Shown here in pieces: positions 47,401 to 57,147 of a DNA stretch of 64,000 bases (position 1 is the first letter of the stretch; each line of letters opens with the position of its first letter). Origin of the DNA: Histomonas meleagridis (lineage: Eukaryota; Parabasalia; Tritrichomonadida; Dientamoebidae); contig WSYJ01000032.1 in assembly GCA_020186115.1 (NCBI GenBank), forward strand, positions 46,035-110,034, read 5' to 3'. The translations under genes and the position numbers were made by a program. Under the pieces are notes generated by a model. It had not been told where the DNA came from. It searched no databases and saw only the letters and a program-made list of their open reading frames with translations.

Positions 47401-50400
47401 TCAAATTCCTTCCTTTGCTATCGCATCGAAGAATGCTCTTTCTCTATTTTCACCAGTCACCAACTCGCTCATAATTTCTTTTCTTCTTGAAGACTCGTTT
47501 GACATTTTATTATTTGTTTCATTTCTTAAGTTCTGTTCGCAACATATCGCTATGTTAAATTGCAATGCTTCGATGCTCATAACTTGTTCTGTAGCGAAAG
47601 GTGAGAACAGCCATCTTGGATGCGACATTACCATTACATGATACAATTCATTATCCATTGGTTTAATAACCAAAATCAATTGTTTAGTTTTCTTCTTATT
47701 AATTTTCTTTAAGTCGAAATTCGATTCATTAAATATAATTTTAATTGGCGCTTTCTCATCAATTTTATTAAATTCTTTAATGTCATTTTCGTTTTTAATC
47801 ATTGAAGAATTTAATATAACTATGAAACCATTTAATGAAGGTATTGATGGTATAGTAGTCGATAACAAAGGCAAATTTATAATTTTGTTATCATTAATAT
47901 TTAATGGTTCTCCAAATTTATTTAAAAATGTTTTAAGTTTCGGTGTCATTCGTTTCGTTTCTTGTGTTAATGAAGTATCAGTAGAGAATATTGTGGTGAT
48001 CATTATTGGTATTATATTTAATTGATCGATTTGATCTAATTCATTTAACGCTTCATATAATTTATTATTCTCTTCAAGTATTTGGACATTACTATATATG
48101 TTTAAAGTGGTAATAAAATCAAAGACAAATGGTCGATGAGGTTTAATTGGCTTTGTGGATTCATACATTCCATATTTGTCCCAATTTAACCAATTATTAT
48201 ATTCATGTTCATATTTCTTAAGTATCGGCTCATCATATATATGTACAGGTAATTCTTCAATTAAATCAATACAAAATAATTGATCTTCTGGAATAGTAGG
48301 TATAGTTTTATCAAGTTTTGGTAGTTGTACTTGTTTTATTTCATTCGATATTTCAATATAATTTTGTGCCCCAATATAATCGGAATTAATTTTATATATT
48401 ACTTTACCGGATAATCGTCGAATTAATAATATTTTAGGCCCTGTAAAATCAGATGATTCAATAAATGATGCAACTGATTTACGATCTATCATAAAATATG
48501 TAATTAATGGTTTCTGAATTTGATATTTGTTAATAAGATATTCTTCATTAATAGTTAAACATGAGTTATATACATGTGAGAAATAATCTTTGTTCGGAAA
48601 GATAAATGGTATCATTTCAATGATTTGATCATATAAACTAACAATGATGTTTAGATTCGTGTCAATCCATGTGGTTGAATTACGCTTTTGTTTATCGATT
48701 TGTTTATGGATTAAATCTAAAAATTCAAATAATGAATTAATGTTTTCTCGATGCGTCATTATCGTTGGACTATAGATTAAAAAATTATTGATCATTTGTA
48801 ATACAGACGTGATGATATAGTCATATTCATCAAGATGCTTATAATCAATTTTGGGAACTGATTTTAGGATCTTAACAAAAAGTTGCGAATTGATGACATC
48901 TGTCGAAATAGTAGGATTAAAGCGAATTAATACACCTAATAACATTATACATGAGGAGAGAAATGGTATGCTGGTGGAATCTTGCGTGATTTGACATAAC
49001 GCTATATCACTAAATATGTATTCTAATTTGGTCATAATTGGAATCTTAAGGTCAAATGATGAACATAAAAGTTGAAATCGAATGGACATAAGTGCTGTAG
49101 TACCCCATATGGTTTCAAAAGATTCAATAATATTGGTCTGATACTTCGGATAATTTTTAAGGGTTTCAGACGCTGAAATGAATAAAGATGTAAGTGAGTT
49201 TAAAAATGTTTCGCCTATGACCATACGAGCTGACCTTGTTGTATCTAATTGTGGTAAAAGATCTAATGAATGCATTGATACATAAGGTAAAGCTTTGCAA
49301 CTGTATCGGTAAAGCTTGGCAGAGTTCTTAAGGTATGAAGCTACTACTGGCATAGCAGAAGGAACAGCAAATTGTGTTGCATACGCAATTAATTTAAGAG
49401 CAGTATTACTATTATGGTCAATATTAAACCTTGAAACGATCTTAAGAATTGCTTCAACTAAAATAGATACAGATTCATCATCTGCTTTGGAACCTGGTGG
49501 TACAAATGTCAGGTACTGGCCAAATAACTTCAGAAAAGATTGAGAGGGATATTTCGGTCTGAAAAGTGCCTTTCCGCACGATGCAACTTTGAATGAGTTG
49601 TCTGTAATTTTTAACATAATGTGTGAAAACTCATGTAAAGTGTCAGAACCGCCGAGAGTTGCTTTTGGATCAGCAAAATGTAAGAAATGAATGAAAATAA
49701 ACTTCACCATGTCATCAGTTATTTGATTCTCGGATGAATACACACCTTCTTCAAATAACTTGGTTTCTATTTCTTGATGAAAGATCTTCATGTTAAGTAT
49801 AGTAAATAATGTTTCAATATGATGTCCCCAAACTTTTAGAAAATCAATACACTTACACCATTTGTTACAAAAGGTTGTTAGTTCTGACCATACGGATTTA
49901 TCTGTAAGACCTGATAACATAATAATTGACAAACAATTACTTACTGCTTTTTGCCTTAACTTTGAGGCTTCACTGACTGACAATAAGTTCTCAAAGTTAA
50001 AGTCAATGACTGAATCACAAATTCCAATGAGTACTTTAAGTAATGTGATCCATGTATCTTTTTCAAAAATATTCCCTCTTTTTGTATGAACATACTTCAG
50101 GTCATCTAAAATATCACTAAGTAATTTGTAGAACTTTGTTTTAAAGATTTCTGGACTATTTGGATTACGCATTGCAAATGGTAATGAAATGATTTTGAAC
50201 ATTCTTCGTAAAAATTTGTTTTGACGTGCTAAATCACCAAATATTTGTGAGTCTTCAAACCATCTCCTAAATACTGTTTGTGCAGTAAACATGTATTGAT
50301 TTTGATCAATTGGTAAAGATAAAGCAACAGCCAAATTTTCTATAACATATTTAACCCGCTTTTTGTTACTAAAACTAATGCTACTAAGTCTATTTGCATA

Positions 50401-50556
50401 ATCTCCAACAATAATCTTGACTGCTTGAGATATCACTTCACGTGGATAAGAAACCAATGCGTAGTTGTGGCTGTCATCTTCAAAGAGCCCAGCCTCAAGT
50501 AAGTGAGGAAGCATAAAAACAAATTTTCCATCAGTTTCTTCTTGGGCGGGTTCCAT
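47401..50556 (-). CDS. RalGAP-alpha/tuberin-like Rap-GAP domain protein
   Basis: A 1051-residue protein. Residues ~1-700 are HEAT-like helices with the RalGAP-style segment CIDFLKVWGHHIETLFTILN. The C-terminal ~115 residues match a Rap/Ran-GAP domain: IKIIFNES (about 938-945), KKTKQLILVIKP, ELYHVMVMSHPRWLFSPF, then helices. This tracks RalGAP-alpha, which with a beta subunit inactivates Ral/Rheb-type GTPases. The catalytic Asn thumb expected in HLGND just before the IVxNE strand is absent (DEKAPIKIIFNE), so GAP activity is doubtful. The ATG at 50554-50556 is the first in frame. A perfect 18-bp palindrome TTTTCAATGCATTGAAAA lies 13 bp upstream. The coding 3' end abuts the minisatellite. Confidence 0.7.
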   Translation of the reverse strand: MEPAQEETDGKFVFMLPHLLEAGLFEDDSHNYALVSYPREVISQAVKIIVGDYANRLSSISFSNKKRVKYVIENLAVALSLPIDQNQYMFTAQTVFRRWFEDSQIFGDLARQNKFLRRMFKIISLPFAMRNPNSPEIFKTKFYKLLSDILDDLKYVHTKRGNIFEKDTWITLLKVLIGICDSVIDFNFENLLSVSEASKLRQKAVSNCLSIIMLSGLTDKSVWSELTTFCNKWCKCIDFLKVWGHHIETLFTILNMKIFHQEIETKLFEEGVYSSENQITDDMVKFIFIHFLHFADPKATLGGSDTLHEFSHIMLKITDNSFKVASCGKALFRPKYPSQSFLKLFGQYLTFVPPGSKADDESVSILVEAILKIVSRFNIDHNSNTALKLIAYATQFAVPSAMPVVASYLKNSAKLYRYSCKALPYVSMHSLDLLPQLDTTRSARMVIGETFLNSLTSLFISASETLKNYPKYQTNIIESFETIWGTTALMSIRFQLLCSSFDLKIPIMTKLEYIFSDIALCQITQDSTSIPFLSSCIMLLGVLIRFNPTISTDVINSQLFVKILKSVPKIDYKHLDEYDYIITSVLQMINNFLIYSPTIMTHRENINSLFEFLDLIHKQIDKQKRNSTTWIDTNLNIIVSLYDQIIEMIPFIFPNKDYFSHVYNSCLTINEEYLINKYQIQKPLITYFMIDRKSVASFIESSDFTGPKILLIRRLSGKVIYKINSDYIGAQNYIEISNEIKQVQLPKLDKTIPTIPEDQLFCIDLIEELPVHIYDEPILKKYEHEYNNWLNWDKYGMYESTKPIKPHRPFVFDFITTLNIYSNVQILEENNKLYEALNELDQIDQLNIIPIMITTIFSTDTSLTQETKRMTPKLKTFLNKFGEPLNINDNKIINLPLLSTTIPSIPSLNGFIVILNSSMIKNENDIKEFNKIDEKAPIKIIFNESNFDLKKINKKKTKQLILVIKPMDNELYHVMVMSHPRWLFSPFATEQVMSIEALQFNIAICCEQNLRNETNNKMSNESSRRKEIMSELVTGENRERAFFDAIAKEGI

Positions 50557-51186
50557 TAATTTTTAACTTTTTCAATGCATTGAAAAGGCACTTTACAAAA
50601 AGTGAATATTTTTTGTCAACAGCGTTTTTTTCATTATTTAATAGTTGCTCTCTTTTTTGACCAATAATTCTTCTTTGAAACAACTTAAATCAAATCGTTA
50701 AACTGTTTTCTTTAAAAAAATTCATGATAATAAAAATCAATATTGATATCAATTTTTTGTTGATTATTTCTTGATCAAAAAAATGTAAGTTGGTTAAGGA
50801 AATAAAAAGTTATAATGATTTTCTATCCATAATAATGATTGAATGATTTCATAAAAAAATATTGAAAGTTGTTTTGCGTTAATGACATTGAAATGAATGA
50901 AAATCCAATTTATAGCTTATTGAAGGTATTGGGGAATTATTGTTTCTATTATTGATGAATGTTTTGTAACATTCGTAACTTGGTGGATGATTTTATGGAA
51001 TTCAAAGTAATATAAAGTATCCAAAATGTTGGTGTTAAATTTAAAAATTTATTAAAATTGAATGACTCTTTTGGTGGATGTAAAAAATGCCCTACGACCC
51101 CTCAAAATGTGCCGATAAAAAATAGTGGAGTTTTTCAATTCAATATTGAATTCAAAGCTTCGTTTTCTGCTGAAAAGCTAGACATA
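50557..51186. other. Divergent intergenic region between RalGAP-like and TKL kinase genes
   Basis: Contains the palindrome TTTTCAATGCATTGAAAA (50569-50586) and an AAAAAGTGA word near 50597. Translation of the kinase could be read from a TTG at 51058, but the first in-frame ATG is 51187, so 51058-51186 is probably 5' flank although it is open. No ACCGTTTA box was seen. Confidence 0.4.
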
Positions 51187-53934
51187 ATGGAAGACGAATT
51201 TCCTGAAGAAGCGTTAGAATCCCTTTCTAATTTTCATATTAACGAAAGTGATTTTAATATAATACAAACTATTGGAAAAGGTGGTTATGGTGAAGTTTTT
51301 TTAGCATCAAATAAAAAAACAGGAGATCTTGTCGCTTTAAAAAAATTACTAATTGATGAAACAGATGAACAAACTTTGTTGTATTTTAAACGTGAAGTCG
51401 TTGTTTTAGCAAATGCTAATAATCCATTCTTGTTAAAATTTATTGGATTTAAATCAACGCCTCCTTACCTTATTGCGACAAAATATATTCCAAATGGATC
51501 TTTATATGATGCTATACATCATAAAAACGGAATTCTTCTAACTGCAACCCAAAAAACAATTATTGCAATGGGAATTGTTCATGGAATGATTTCATTACAT
51601 GACAAAGGAATTATCCATCGAGATCTAAAATCTCTTAATGTTCTTTTAGATAAGCAATTTCTCCCAAAAATTTGTGACTTTGGAATTTCTAGATTTGCTG
51701 GAAGTGGAACAAGTTTTTTAACTACACAAATAGGTTCCCCACATTGGATGGCTCCCGAAATGTTTGAAGTTGGGGATTATTCGTTCAAGGTAGATGTATA
51801 TGCATTTGCAATTTTATTTTGGGAACTTTTAACAGGATCTGTTCCATTTAAAGGGAAAACACCTGCTCAAGTAGGTATAGCCGTTACAAGGGAAAACAAA
51901 CGACCACAGATTCCTTTTGATACAGATATTTCCATCCGCAAATTTCTAGCTAAAGCGTGGAGCTCTGATCCAAATGAGCGCCCTACGTTCCGAGAAATTT
52001 ATGATATGTTCAAAGCTAAGAAACTTTTGTTTTCAGGAACAAATGTCGATGAAGTCGATCAATTTCTTGAAGAATTTCCAGAACCACCTCTACCTGGGAA
52101 CAACACTCATCCAATCCAAAGCGACAATGACAAGGATAATATCTCAGTTTTATCAACCAAATCAGATATATCTCAAAAATCAAATCTAATTCTCGAAGAC
52201 CAAATTCCTGAAGCTGGTCATGGGTCACTTAGTGCTGATAGTCTTTCTGATTTAGAAGAAGAAAAAATTGATCTTCCATCAGATTATATTAATAACACAG
52301 TAACAGAAAACGTATTCATATCAGAGCTAATGGAAACATCGCAAATACTTCTTGCAAAGCCAAAAGTTAATATTTTCCTTATTGATGATAATAGGAAATC
52401 ACCTCATCTTAGAAGACGTAGGAAGAGTAGAAAAGAAAGCCAATCTTCACCATCAATTCCAATCACAAAATCTCTTCCAAACATTGTACCGCCTTTAGCA
52501 TCATCTCCTTGGAGAAACAACAAAACTAAAGTTGTTTTTGGGATGCCCCAAAATGAAACATGTGTCACTTTTATGGACAAACTCAAATCTATCGGCGAAG
52601 ATAAAGCACTCAAATTTTTCAAAGACTCAGAAAGTGAAATCAGTTCACTTTTGCCTGATGATCAAACAATGATTCTATCATTAACCATAACATATGTTGA
52701 AGAAAATCAAAATATTATAAAGCCATTACTTAAATCAGGGTTTATTAATAACAGAATTCAAAGAGGATTTAAAGCAGCGAATTTTGCAACAATATTTTCA
52801 TCAATGTTAATGAATTCAACAAAACTTCAAAAACATCTTCTTGATGAAATATTTAGTTTTTTGAATGATGAAAACTCAATGCTTCAAATTTTAAGATTAC
52901 TTGAGCATTTAGTTAAAAGTGATAATAAGTCAGCAATACCAATATTATCAACATTTATAAAGAAATTCGATAAGTTTTCAACACAGCCGAGTTACTTTAA
53001 ATTGATGACAATTGCAGTACGCAAAATAGTTTACTCCGAGTTAAGTTCTGAATTTGTGCTATCGTTAATTCGAATGATCGGCAAACAGGGTGCCCCAGTT
53101 GGGACCGTTATTGAGTGTTATTCATCACTTGAAAAACTTCCATTAAATATCAATGAAAATGAAAAAATAAATTTGACACCTATAATTAATCATATTAATG
53201 GATCATATCATATAGATAGTGCAATTAAAATAATTGAACGATTACCAAATCCACCAATTTCAAAACGATTAATTACAGCATTATTTAATGCATGTAAAAC
53301 GCATAAAAGTGCATTTCCAGTTATATGTAAGATAGCATCCAATCCGAAAGGTGGATCATTACTTTTAGATAATAATCATTATTTTTCACATCTTTCACCT
53401 GAAGCATTAACTAATATATTTATATCGTTCTTAGCACAAAAAGAATTATGTTTAAGACTTTTAAACATCGAACAACTTCCCACATTATTCAAAATAATTA
53501 TCGAAAAAGGCAACGATACGTCTGTCAAAAAATTTGTGTGGTTTATTCGGCGGTTAAAAATTGACATAAAACTTTTACGTAAACTTGACAATATCGGATT
53601 TGTTCAGTCATTTATACAACGGACTTTTACAGGCACTAGTAACTCATTACTTGAAGCAGGTGTACTTTTAATTGATTACTTTTCTCGGATTGGTTATGTC
53701 ATTGGGATTCGGAATTCAGTTCCATATTTAAATAACATAATAAAATATGGGAAAAAATTAGCGCAGAAATGTATTATTACGTTGTTGATATTAAGTGAAT
53801 TCGATGATATAAAAGAGGATTTCAGAGAATTAAATTTGGTTGTTTCTCTAATGAATATGTGCTGTGGAAAGGAATACGACAAGTTTAGGCTTATGTTAAT
53901 AGATAAGCTGAGCAATGACAATGTTTCGGATTAA
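51187..53934 (+). CDS. TKL-family protein kinase with C-terminal alpha-solenoid
   Basis: A 915-residue protein. The kinase domain (about 20-285) is complete: Gly loop GKGGYGEV (30-37), VALKK lysine at 52, HRDLKSLNVLL (144-154), DFG (164-166), GSPHWMAPEMF, and an ERP motif near 270. These are hallmarks of tyrosine-kinase-like (TKL) enzymes, which are strongly expanded in trichomonads. A Ser/Asp-rich linker follows (about 295-440) with basic LRRRRKSRKES. The rest (about 470-915) is a helical ARM/HEAT-like array. Expected role: cytosolic Ser/Thr signalling kinase with a protein-binding tail. The first ATG in frame is 51187 (MEDEFPEEAL), downstream of an open TTG-initiated stretch. The G-rich 3' end is present. 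Confidence 0.85.
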   Translation: MEDEFPEEALESLSNFHINESDFNIIQTIGKGGYGEVFLASNKKTGDLVALKKLLIDETDEQTLLYFKREVVVLANANNPFLLKFIGFKSTPPYLIATKYIPNGSLYDAIHHKNGILLTATQKTIIAMGIVHGMISLHDKGIIHRDLKSLNVLLDKQFLPKICDFGISRFAGSGTSFLTTQIGSPHWMAPEMFEVGDYSFKVDVYAFAILFWELLTGSVPFKGKTPAQVGIAVTRENKRPQIPFDTDISIRKFLAKAWSSDPNERPTFREIYDMFKAKKLLFSGTNVDEVDQFLEEFPEPPLPGNNTHPIQSDNDKDNISVLSTKSDISQKSNLILEDQIPEAGHGSLSADSLSDLEEEKIDLPSDYINNTVTENVFISELMETSQILLAKPKVNIFLIDDNRKSPHLRRRRKSRKESQSSPSIPITKSLPNIVPPLASSPWRNNKTKVVFGMPQNETCVTFMDKLKSIGEDKALKFFKDSESEISSLLPDDQTMILSLTITYVEENQNIIKPLLKSGFINNRIQRGFKAANFATIFSSMLMNSTKLQKHLLDEIFSFLNDENSMLQILRLLEHLVKSDNKSAIPILSTFIKKFDKFSTQPSYFKLMTIAVRKIVYSELSSEFVLSLIRMIGKQGAPVGTVIECYSSLEKLPLNINENEKINLTPIINHINGSYHIDSAIKIIERLPNPPISKRLITALFNACKTHKSAFPVICKIASNPKGGSLLLDNNHYFSHLSPEALTNIFISFLAQKELCLRLLNIEQLPTLFKIIIEKGNDTSVKKFVWFIRRLKIDIKLLRKLDNIGFVQSFIQRTFTGTSNSLLEAGVLLIDYFSRIGYVIGIRNSVPYLNNIIKYGKKLAQKCIITLLILSEFDDIKEDFRELNLVVSLMNMCCGKEYDKFRLMLIDKLSNDNVSD

Positions 53935-54475
53935 ATAATTTATTTAGATATAAATAAATAAAAATTTAAAATATTTTTTAATGAATGTGAACATGTTTTA
54001 ATATATCATATTACAATTTTTTGAAATTTATTAAAATTTATTCATTCGCTGTTTGCAAAAAAGATAAATTTGATTAAAAGAGAAATAGAGGAAAGAAAAG
54101 TTTGTAAAATTTTTTAAAATTTTATGAATCCAATACAAAATATGTTATCTTACCAAAAGGAAATCAGATGATGATAATGTATATAAATTAAGTGCGATTT
54201 TATTGAGAATTTTTTTGCAATTAATTGAAAAATACATTTTAATAAAAGCAGCCAAAAATGGGAATTAAACACTTACACGTCAGTGTTAATTTATGTGTAT
54301 AATGTCCCCATAAACAAAGATTTGATTATAATAAAAATGATGAGGTAATTATTGATTTCATAAAGGGCAAATTTTGGATATTTTGACACTGGATATATTT
54401 TGAATTTATTTTGATCATACTTGTAAGACAGAATTCACTTTTTGTAAATACAAATTTTGCCACAAATCTTCCAAA
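53935..54475. other. Intergenic, nothing recognised
   Basis: AT-rich region between co-directional genes. TTCACTTTTTG at about 54432 is the reverse complement of the recurrent AAAAAGTGA word, and CCACAAATC lies 15 bp before the ATG as a weak initiator candidate. No gene was found. Confidence 0.45.
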
Positions 54476-55147
54476 ATGATTGTTTGGAACCCAGGACAAG
54501 GAACACAAGAATACGCAAAGAAAAAATGGAACATTTCACAAACGCTGGTTGGTCCAGGAGTTTATGAGGTCGCATTCATATGCATGACACAAAATCACAT
54601 TCTTGATATCAATGGAATTAAAATTAAGTGTAATGGGAAAGAAATAGCAACAGATCCTCATCATGGTGTGGCAGGAATTACAAACAACGGTAATTCATAT
54701 CGTGTTTCAATTAATCAATTTCATCAACCAACATTTTTAATAGCCAATTTAAAAAGCCGTGGTGGACATAACCCTTACGTAAGGATTCAAATAAAATGTA
54801 TTGAATTTAATGGATTAGGATGGAGTTCTGGCCAAATTCAGAAAGAATATCTTGACCATCAATGGGATATAACAAAATATTTCAATGGCCCTGGCGACTA
54901 TGAAATTAAATTTAAGAGTACTCAGGGCAGTTATTGTCTAGATATAAAAAGTGTTAAAATTATTAACCATGGCAACCTTATAAGTCAAGATGTTCATGAT
55001 GGATACACAGGAAATACGGATGCTAATAATTATTACTATGTACAAATATACCCTATCCCTCATACACCAATTTATCTTAAAGCATCTGTAAGTTGCAATG
55101 GAGATGACTCAAATGGGAAAATAATTGTCCACAAGGTTTCTAAATAA
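54476..55147 (+). CDS. Two-module beta-rich protein resembling accessory domains of bacterial glycosidases
   Basis: A 223-residue protein made of two homologous ~110-residue modules. Module 1 has NPGQGTQEY, KWNIS, GPGVYEVAF, LDINGIKI, NGKEIATDPHHGVAG and YRVSI. Module 2 has SSGQIQKEY, QWDIT, GPGDYEIKF, LDIKSVKI, HGNLISQDVHDGYTG and YYVQI. The pattern W-x-[IL]-T...GPGxYxVxF...LDIxxVxI...D-x-H-x-G-x-x-G is one I associate with C-terminal accessory modules of bacterial glycoside hydrolases (Bacteroidetes/Planctomycetes), so carbohydrate binding and possible lateral acquisition are plausible. It has no signal peptide, so as annotated it would be cytosolic. Module identity is moderate, so the duplication is not recent. 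Confidence 0.75.
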   Translation: MIVWNPGQGTQEYAKKKWNISQTLVGPGVYEVAFICMTQNHILDINGIKIKCNGKEIATDPHHGVAGITNNGNSYRVSINQFHQPTFLIANLKSRGGHNPYVRIQIKCIEFNGLGWSSGQIQKEYLDHQWDITKYFNGPGDYEIKFKSTQGSYCLDIKSVKIINHGNLISQDVHDGYTGNTDANNYYYVQIYPIPHTPIYLKASVSCNGDDSNGKIIVHKVSK

Positions 55148-55660
55148 CTCTAGACGCGGAATTAATGCTATTAAATCTTTTTCAGATTTCATGTAAAAAT
55201 TTAAATTTTTGATTTTTGTGCAAAAATAATAAATAGTAATAATAAATTCTCAGTGCTTTTCTTTTATTTAACTATTTGTTAATTCTAGAATTTGATAGAA
55301 TAAATATTTGCTGTTATTTTTACTTTTGATAATTTTAAACATGTCACCATTCATATAATTTGTATCTAAGTTGGAATCATTTGAAATGATTCGGATTTTT
55401 TTTATCTTTTAAGCACTAAGGGAGCACCGACTGTGCTATAATATCGAATTGTCTTATCGTTGTTTTTTATCAAAAAAAATTTGTTCATTATACTTTTAAT
55501 TCGGTTCATTTTTTTTTTCTTTTAAAAGAATATTTCTATTCTCACGCGATGTTTAAATCTAAAAATAATAACAATTTTTAATTTTTTATGATTTAAACCA
55601 TTTACAAAATTTGATTTATCTTTGATATAAACGATTTTTTACCAAACCAAACCAAATCAT
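55148..55660. other. Intergenic between convergent genes, nothing recognised
   Basis: AT-rich, with T and A runs (55490-55520). A short imperfect inverted repeat GGAATCATTTGAAATGATTC at about 55373-55392 has ATCATTT/AAATGAT arms. No gene was found. Confidence 0.45.
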
Positions 55661-57007
55661 CTAAATTTCAGGAGTAATATTTCTTCTTCTTAATCTTTCT
55701 TTTTCCGATACCTTTGGCTGTGTATTCAGCAGCTCGTCATAATTTCTAACTCTATTTCTTCTTTTTGGCACTCTTCTCTTTAAGAACAAGAACTTTGCGA
55801 CAACATATATAGCTCCGATAATGATAATACATCCGATGCATATCACCATCCACGGCCTATCACTTTCTTCTTCGATAACACTCAAGAAGACTTCTTTACC
55901 CCATTTCCTTCTATTGACGGACACTGATAAAGATACCTCTCCTTGTTGAAGTGGCGGTGCTTTACATGTTATTTGTCCGTCATTTATGTAACGGCCTGTT
56001 ATAACTTTGGAATTAAACTTACAAAAAACAACAGTGTTCCGCGTTAAATTTGTTTGAATGTATACAATTTCGCCGCCTTTGGATGATAGTATAGTCGGGC
56101 GAACAGATTCGATTGTGAGTTTCGCTTGATATGCAATTGGTGGATCGCCAATATCGTCATTAAGTTCGATTTTGTCTTCTTGGAGTTCATTATCATTTAA
56201 AAGATAATTCTTCCTTTGTATGTTGTCTTCTTCGTATTCTTTTTTATTGTCGTCTTCATCATTGATGTCTTCTTCTTCAAGTTCTTCATCATCATCGCCA
56301 TCATAATCTGTATCATCGTCATCGCTTTCGTTATTGTTATTTTGATTGTGTAGTTCTTCGTTATCTTTTATATTGATGTTTTCATCATCTTCTTTTGGTT
56401 CATTGAGAATTAATTCTGTTTCATCAAATATTATCTCATCATCATTTATCGGTTCTTTGGTTTCATGAACAACTTTTTCATCAATCAAACCTACATCTGG
56501 CATTTTGTTGTTGTTTTCATCCATTTCGTCTTTTTTGGGGTTGATTGTATCATTGATTAACTCATATTGTTCGATGTTATGATCATCGTCTTTTTCCTGA
56601 ATAATACTTGAAACCATTGTAACTTCATTTGTGCTATTTTCTGTTGTTTTTCTTTGATCAGCATTTAATTTATTATCATTATTTGGTAAGTTGTGTGTTA
56701 ATTGGACATCATATTCAATTTGCTCGTGATAAGCTATTCCAGGAGCATCTTCTTTTATGGGATTTTCTTCATTGGTGACATTTTCAATTTTATGTAAATT
56801 CTCTATTTCCGATTTAAATTCTATATTTTCTTTGTCTTCATTAATTTCATGAATAGTTTGTCCTGATTTAATTTTATCATCCAAATTTTGATTTTCGATT
56901 TTCAATATTGCATTTTCTTGTTGGTCAGTCATTTTTTTAATATCTGCGTAAATTGTTGCTTCTTCGTTGCATTGAGAAAAAACAAGGAACGAAAAAAGCA
57001 GAAGCAT
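55661..57007 (-). CDS. Type I membrane protein with acidic ectodomain and IPT/TIG domain
   Basis: A 448-residue protein. A signal peptide (MLLLFSFLVFSQC) is followed by a ~260-residue low-complexity acidic region (Asp/Glu/Asn, with NESDDDDTDYDGDDDEELEE). Next is an IPT/TIG-like immunoglobulin fold (about 295-380: LTIESVRPTILSSKGGE, VVFCKFNSKVITG, GQITCKAPPLQQGEVSLSV), as in plexin-type receptors. One transmembrane helix follows (WMVICIGCIIIIGAIYVV), then a basic cytoplasmic tail (KRRVPKRRNRVRNYDELL). It is probably a surface or endomembrane protein; the acidic part could bind Ca2+. The ATG at 57005-57007 is the first in frame, with two AACGG-type boxes upstream. Confidence 0.8.
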   Translation of the reverse strand: MLLLFSFLVFSQCNEEATIYADIKKMTDQQENAILKIENQNLDDKIKSGQTIHEINEDKENIEFKSEIENLHKIENVTNEENPIKEDAPGIAYHEQIEYDVQLTHNLPNNDNKLNADQRKTTENSTNEVTMVSSIIQEKDDDHNIEQYELINDTINPKKDEMDENNNKMPDVGLIDEKVVHETKEPINDDEIIFDETELILNEPKEDDENINIKDNEELHNQNNNNESDDDDTDYDGDDDEELEEEDINDEDDNKKEYEEDNIQRKNYLLNDNELQEDKIELNDDIGDPPIAYQAKLTIESVRPTILSSKGGEIVYIQTNLTRNTVVFCKFNSKVITGRYINDGQITCKAPPLQQGEVSLSVSVNRRKWGKEVFLSVIEEESDRPWMVICIGCIIIIGAIYVVAKFLFLKRRVPKRRNRVRNYDELLNTQPKVSEKERLRRRNITPEI

Positions 57008-57029
57008 ACGATTTCCTTTCCGCCGGAAC

Positions 57030-57064
57030 TTAAACGGCTTTTGTCCGAAAGAAGCATAAACGGT
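57030..57064 (-). promoter_or_regulatory. Paired AAACGG boxes upstream of the TIG membrane protein gene
   Basis: TAAACGGC at 57031-57038 and TAAACGGT at 57057-57064 (minus-strand GCCGTTTA and ACCGTTTA) lie 24-57 bp before the ATG. An ACGATAAAAACC stretch lies just beyond. Confidence 0.4.
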
Positions 57065-57147
57065 TTTTATCGTTTTTATTGTATCTCCATTAGATACAAA
57101 TTTGGCGAAAATTTGGTTAAAATGTTTTTATTTAACTAAAAAAAAAA

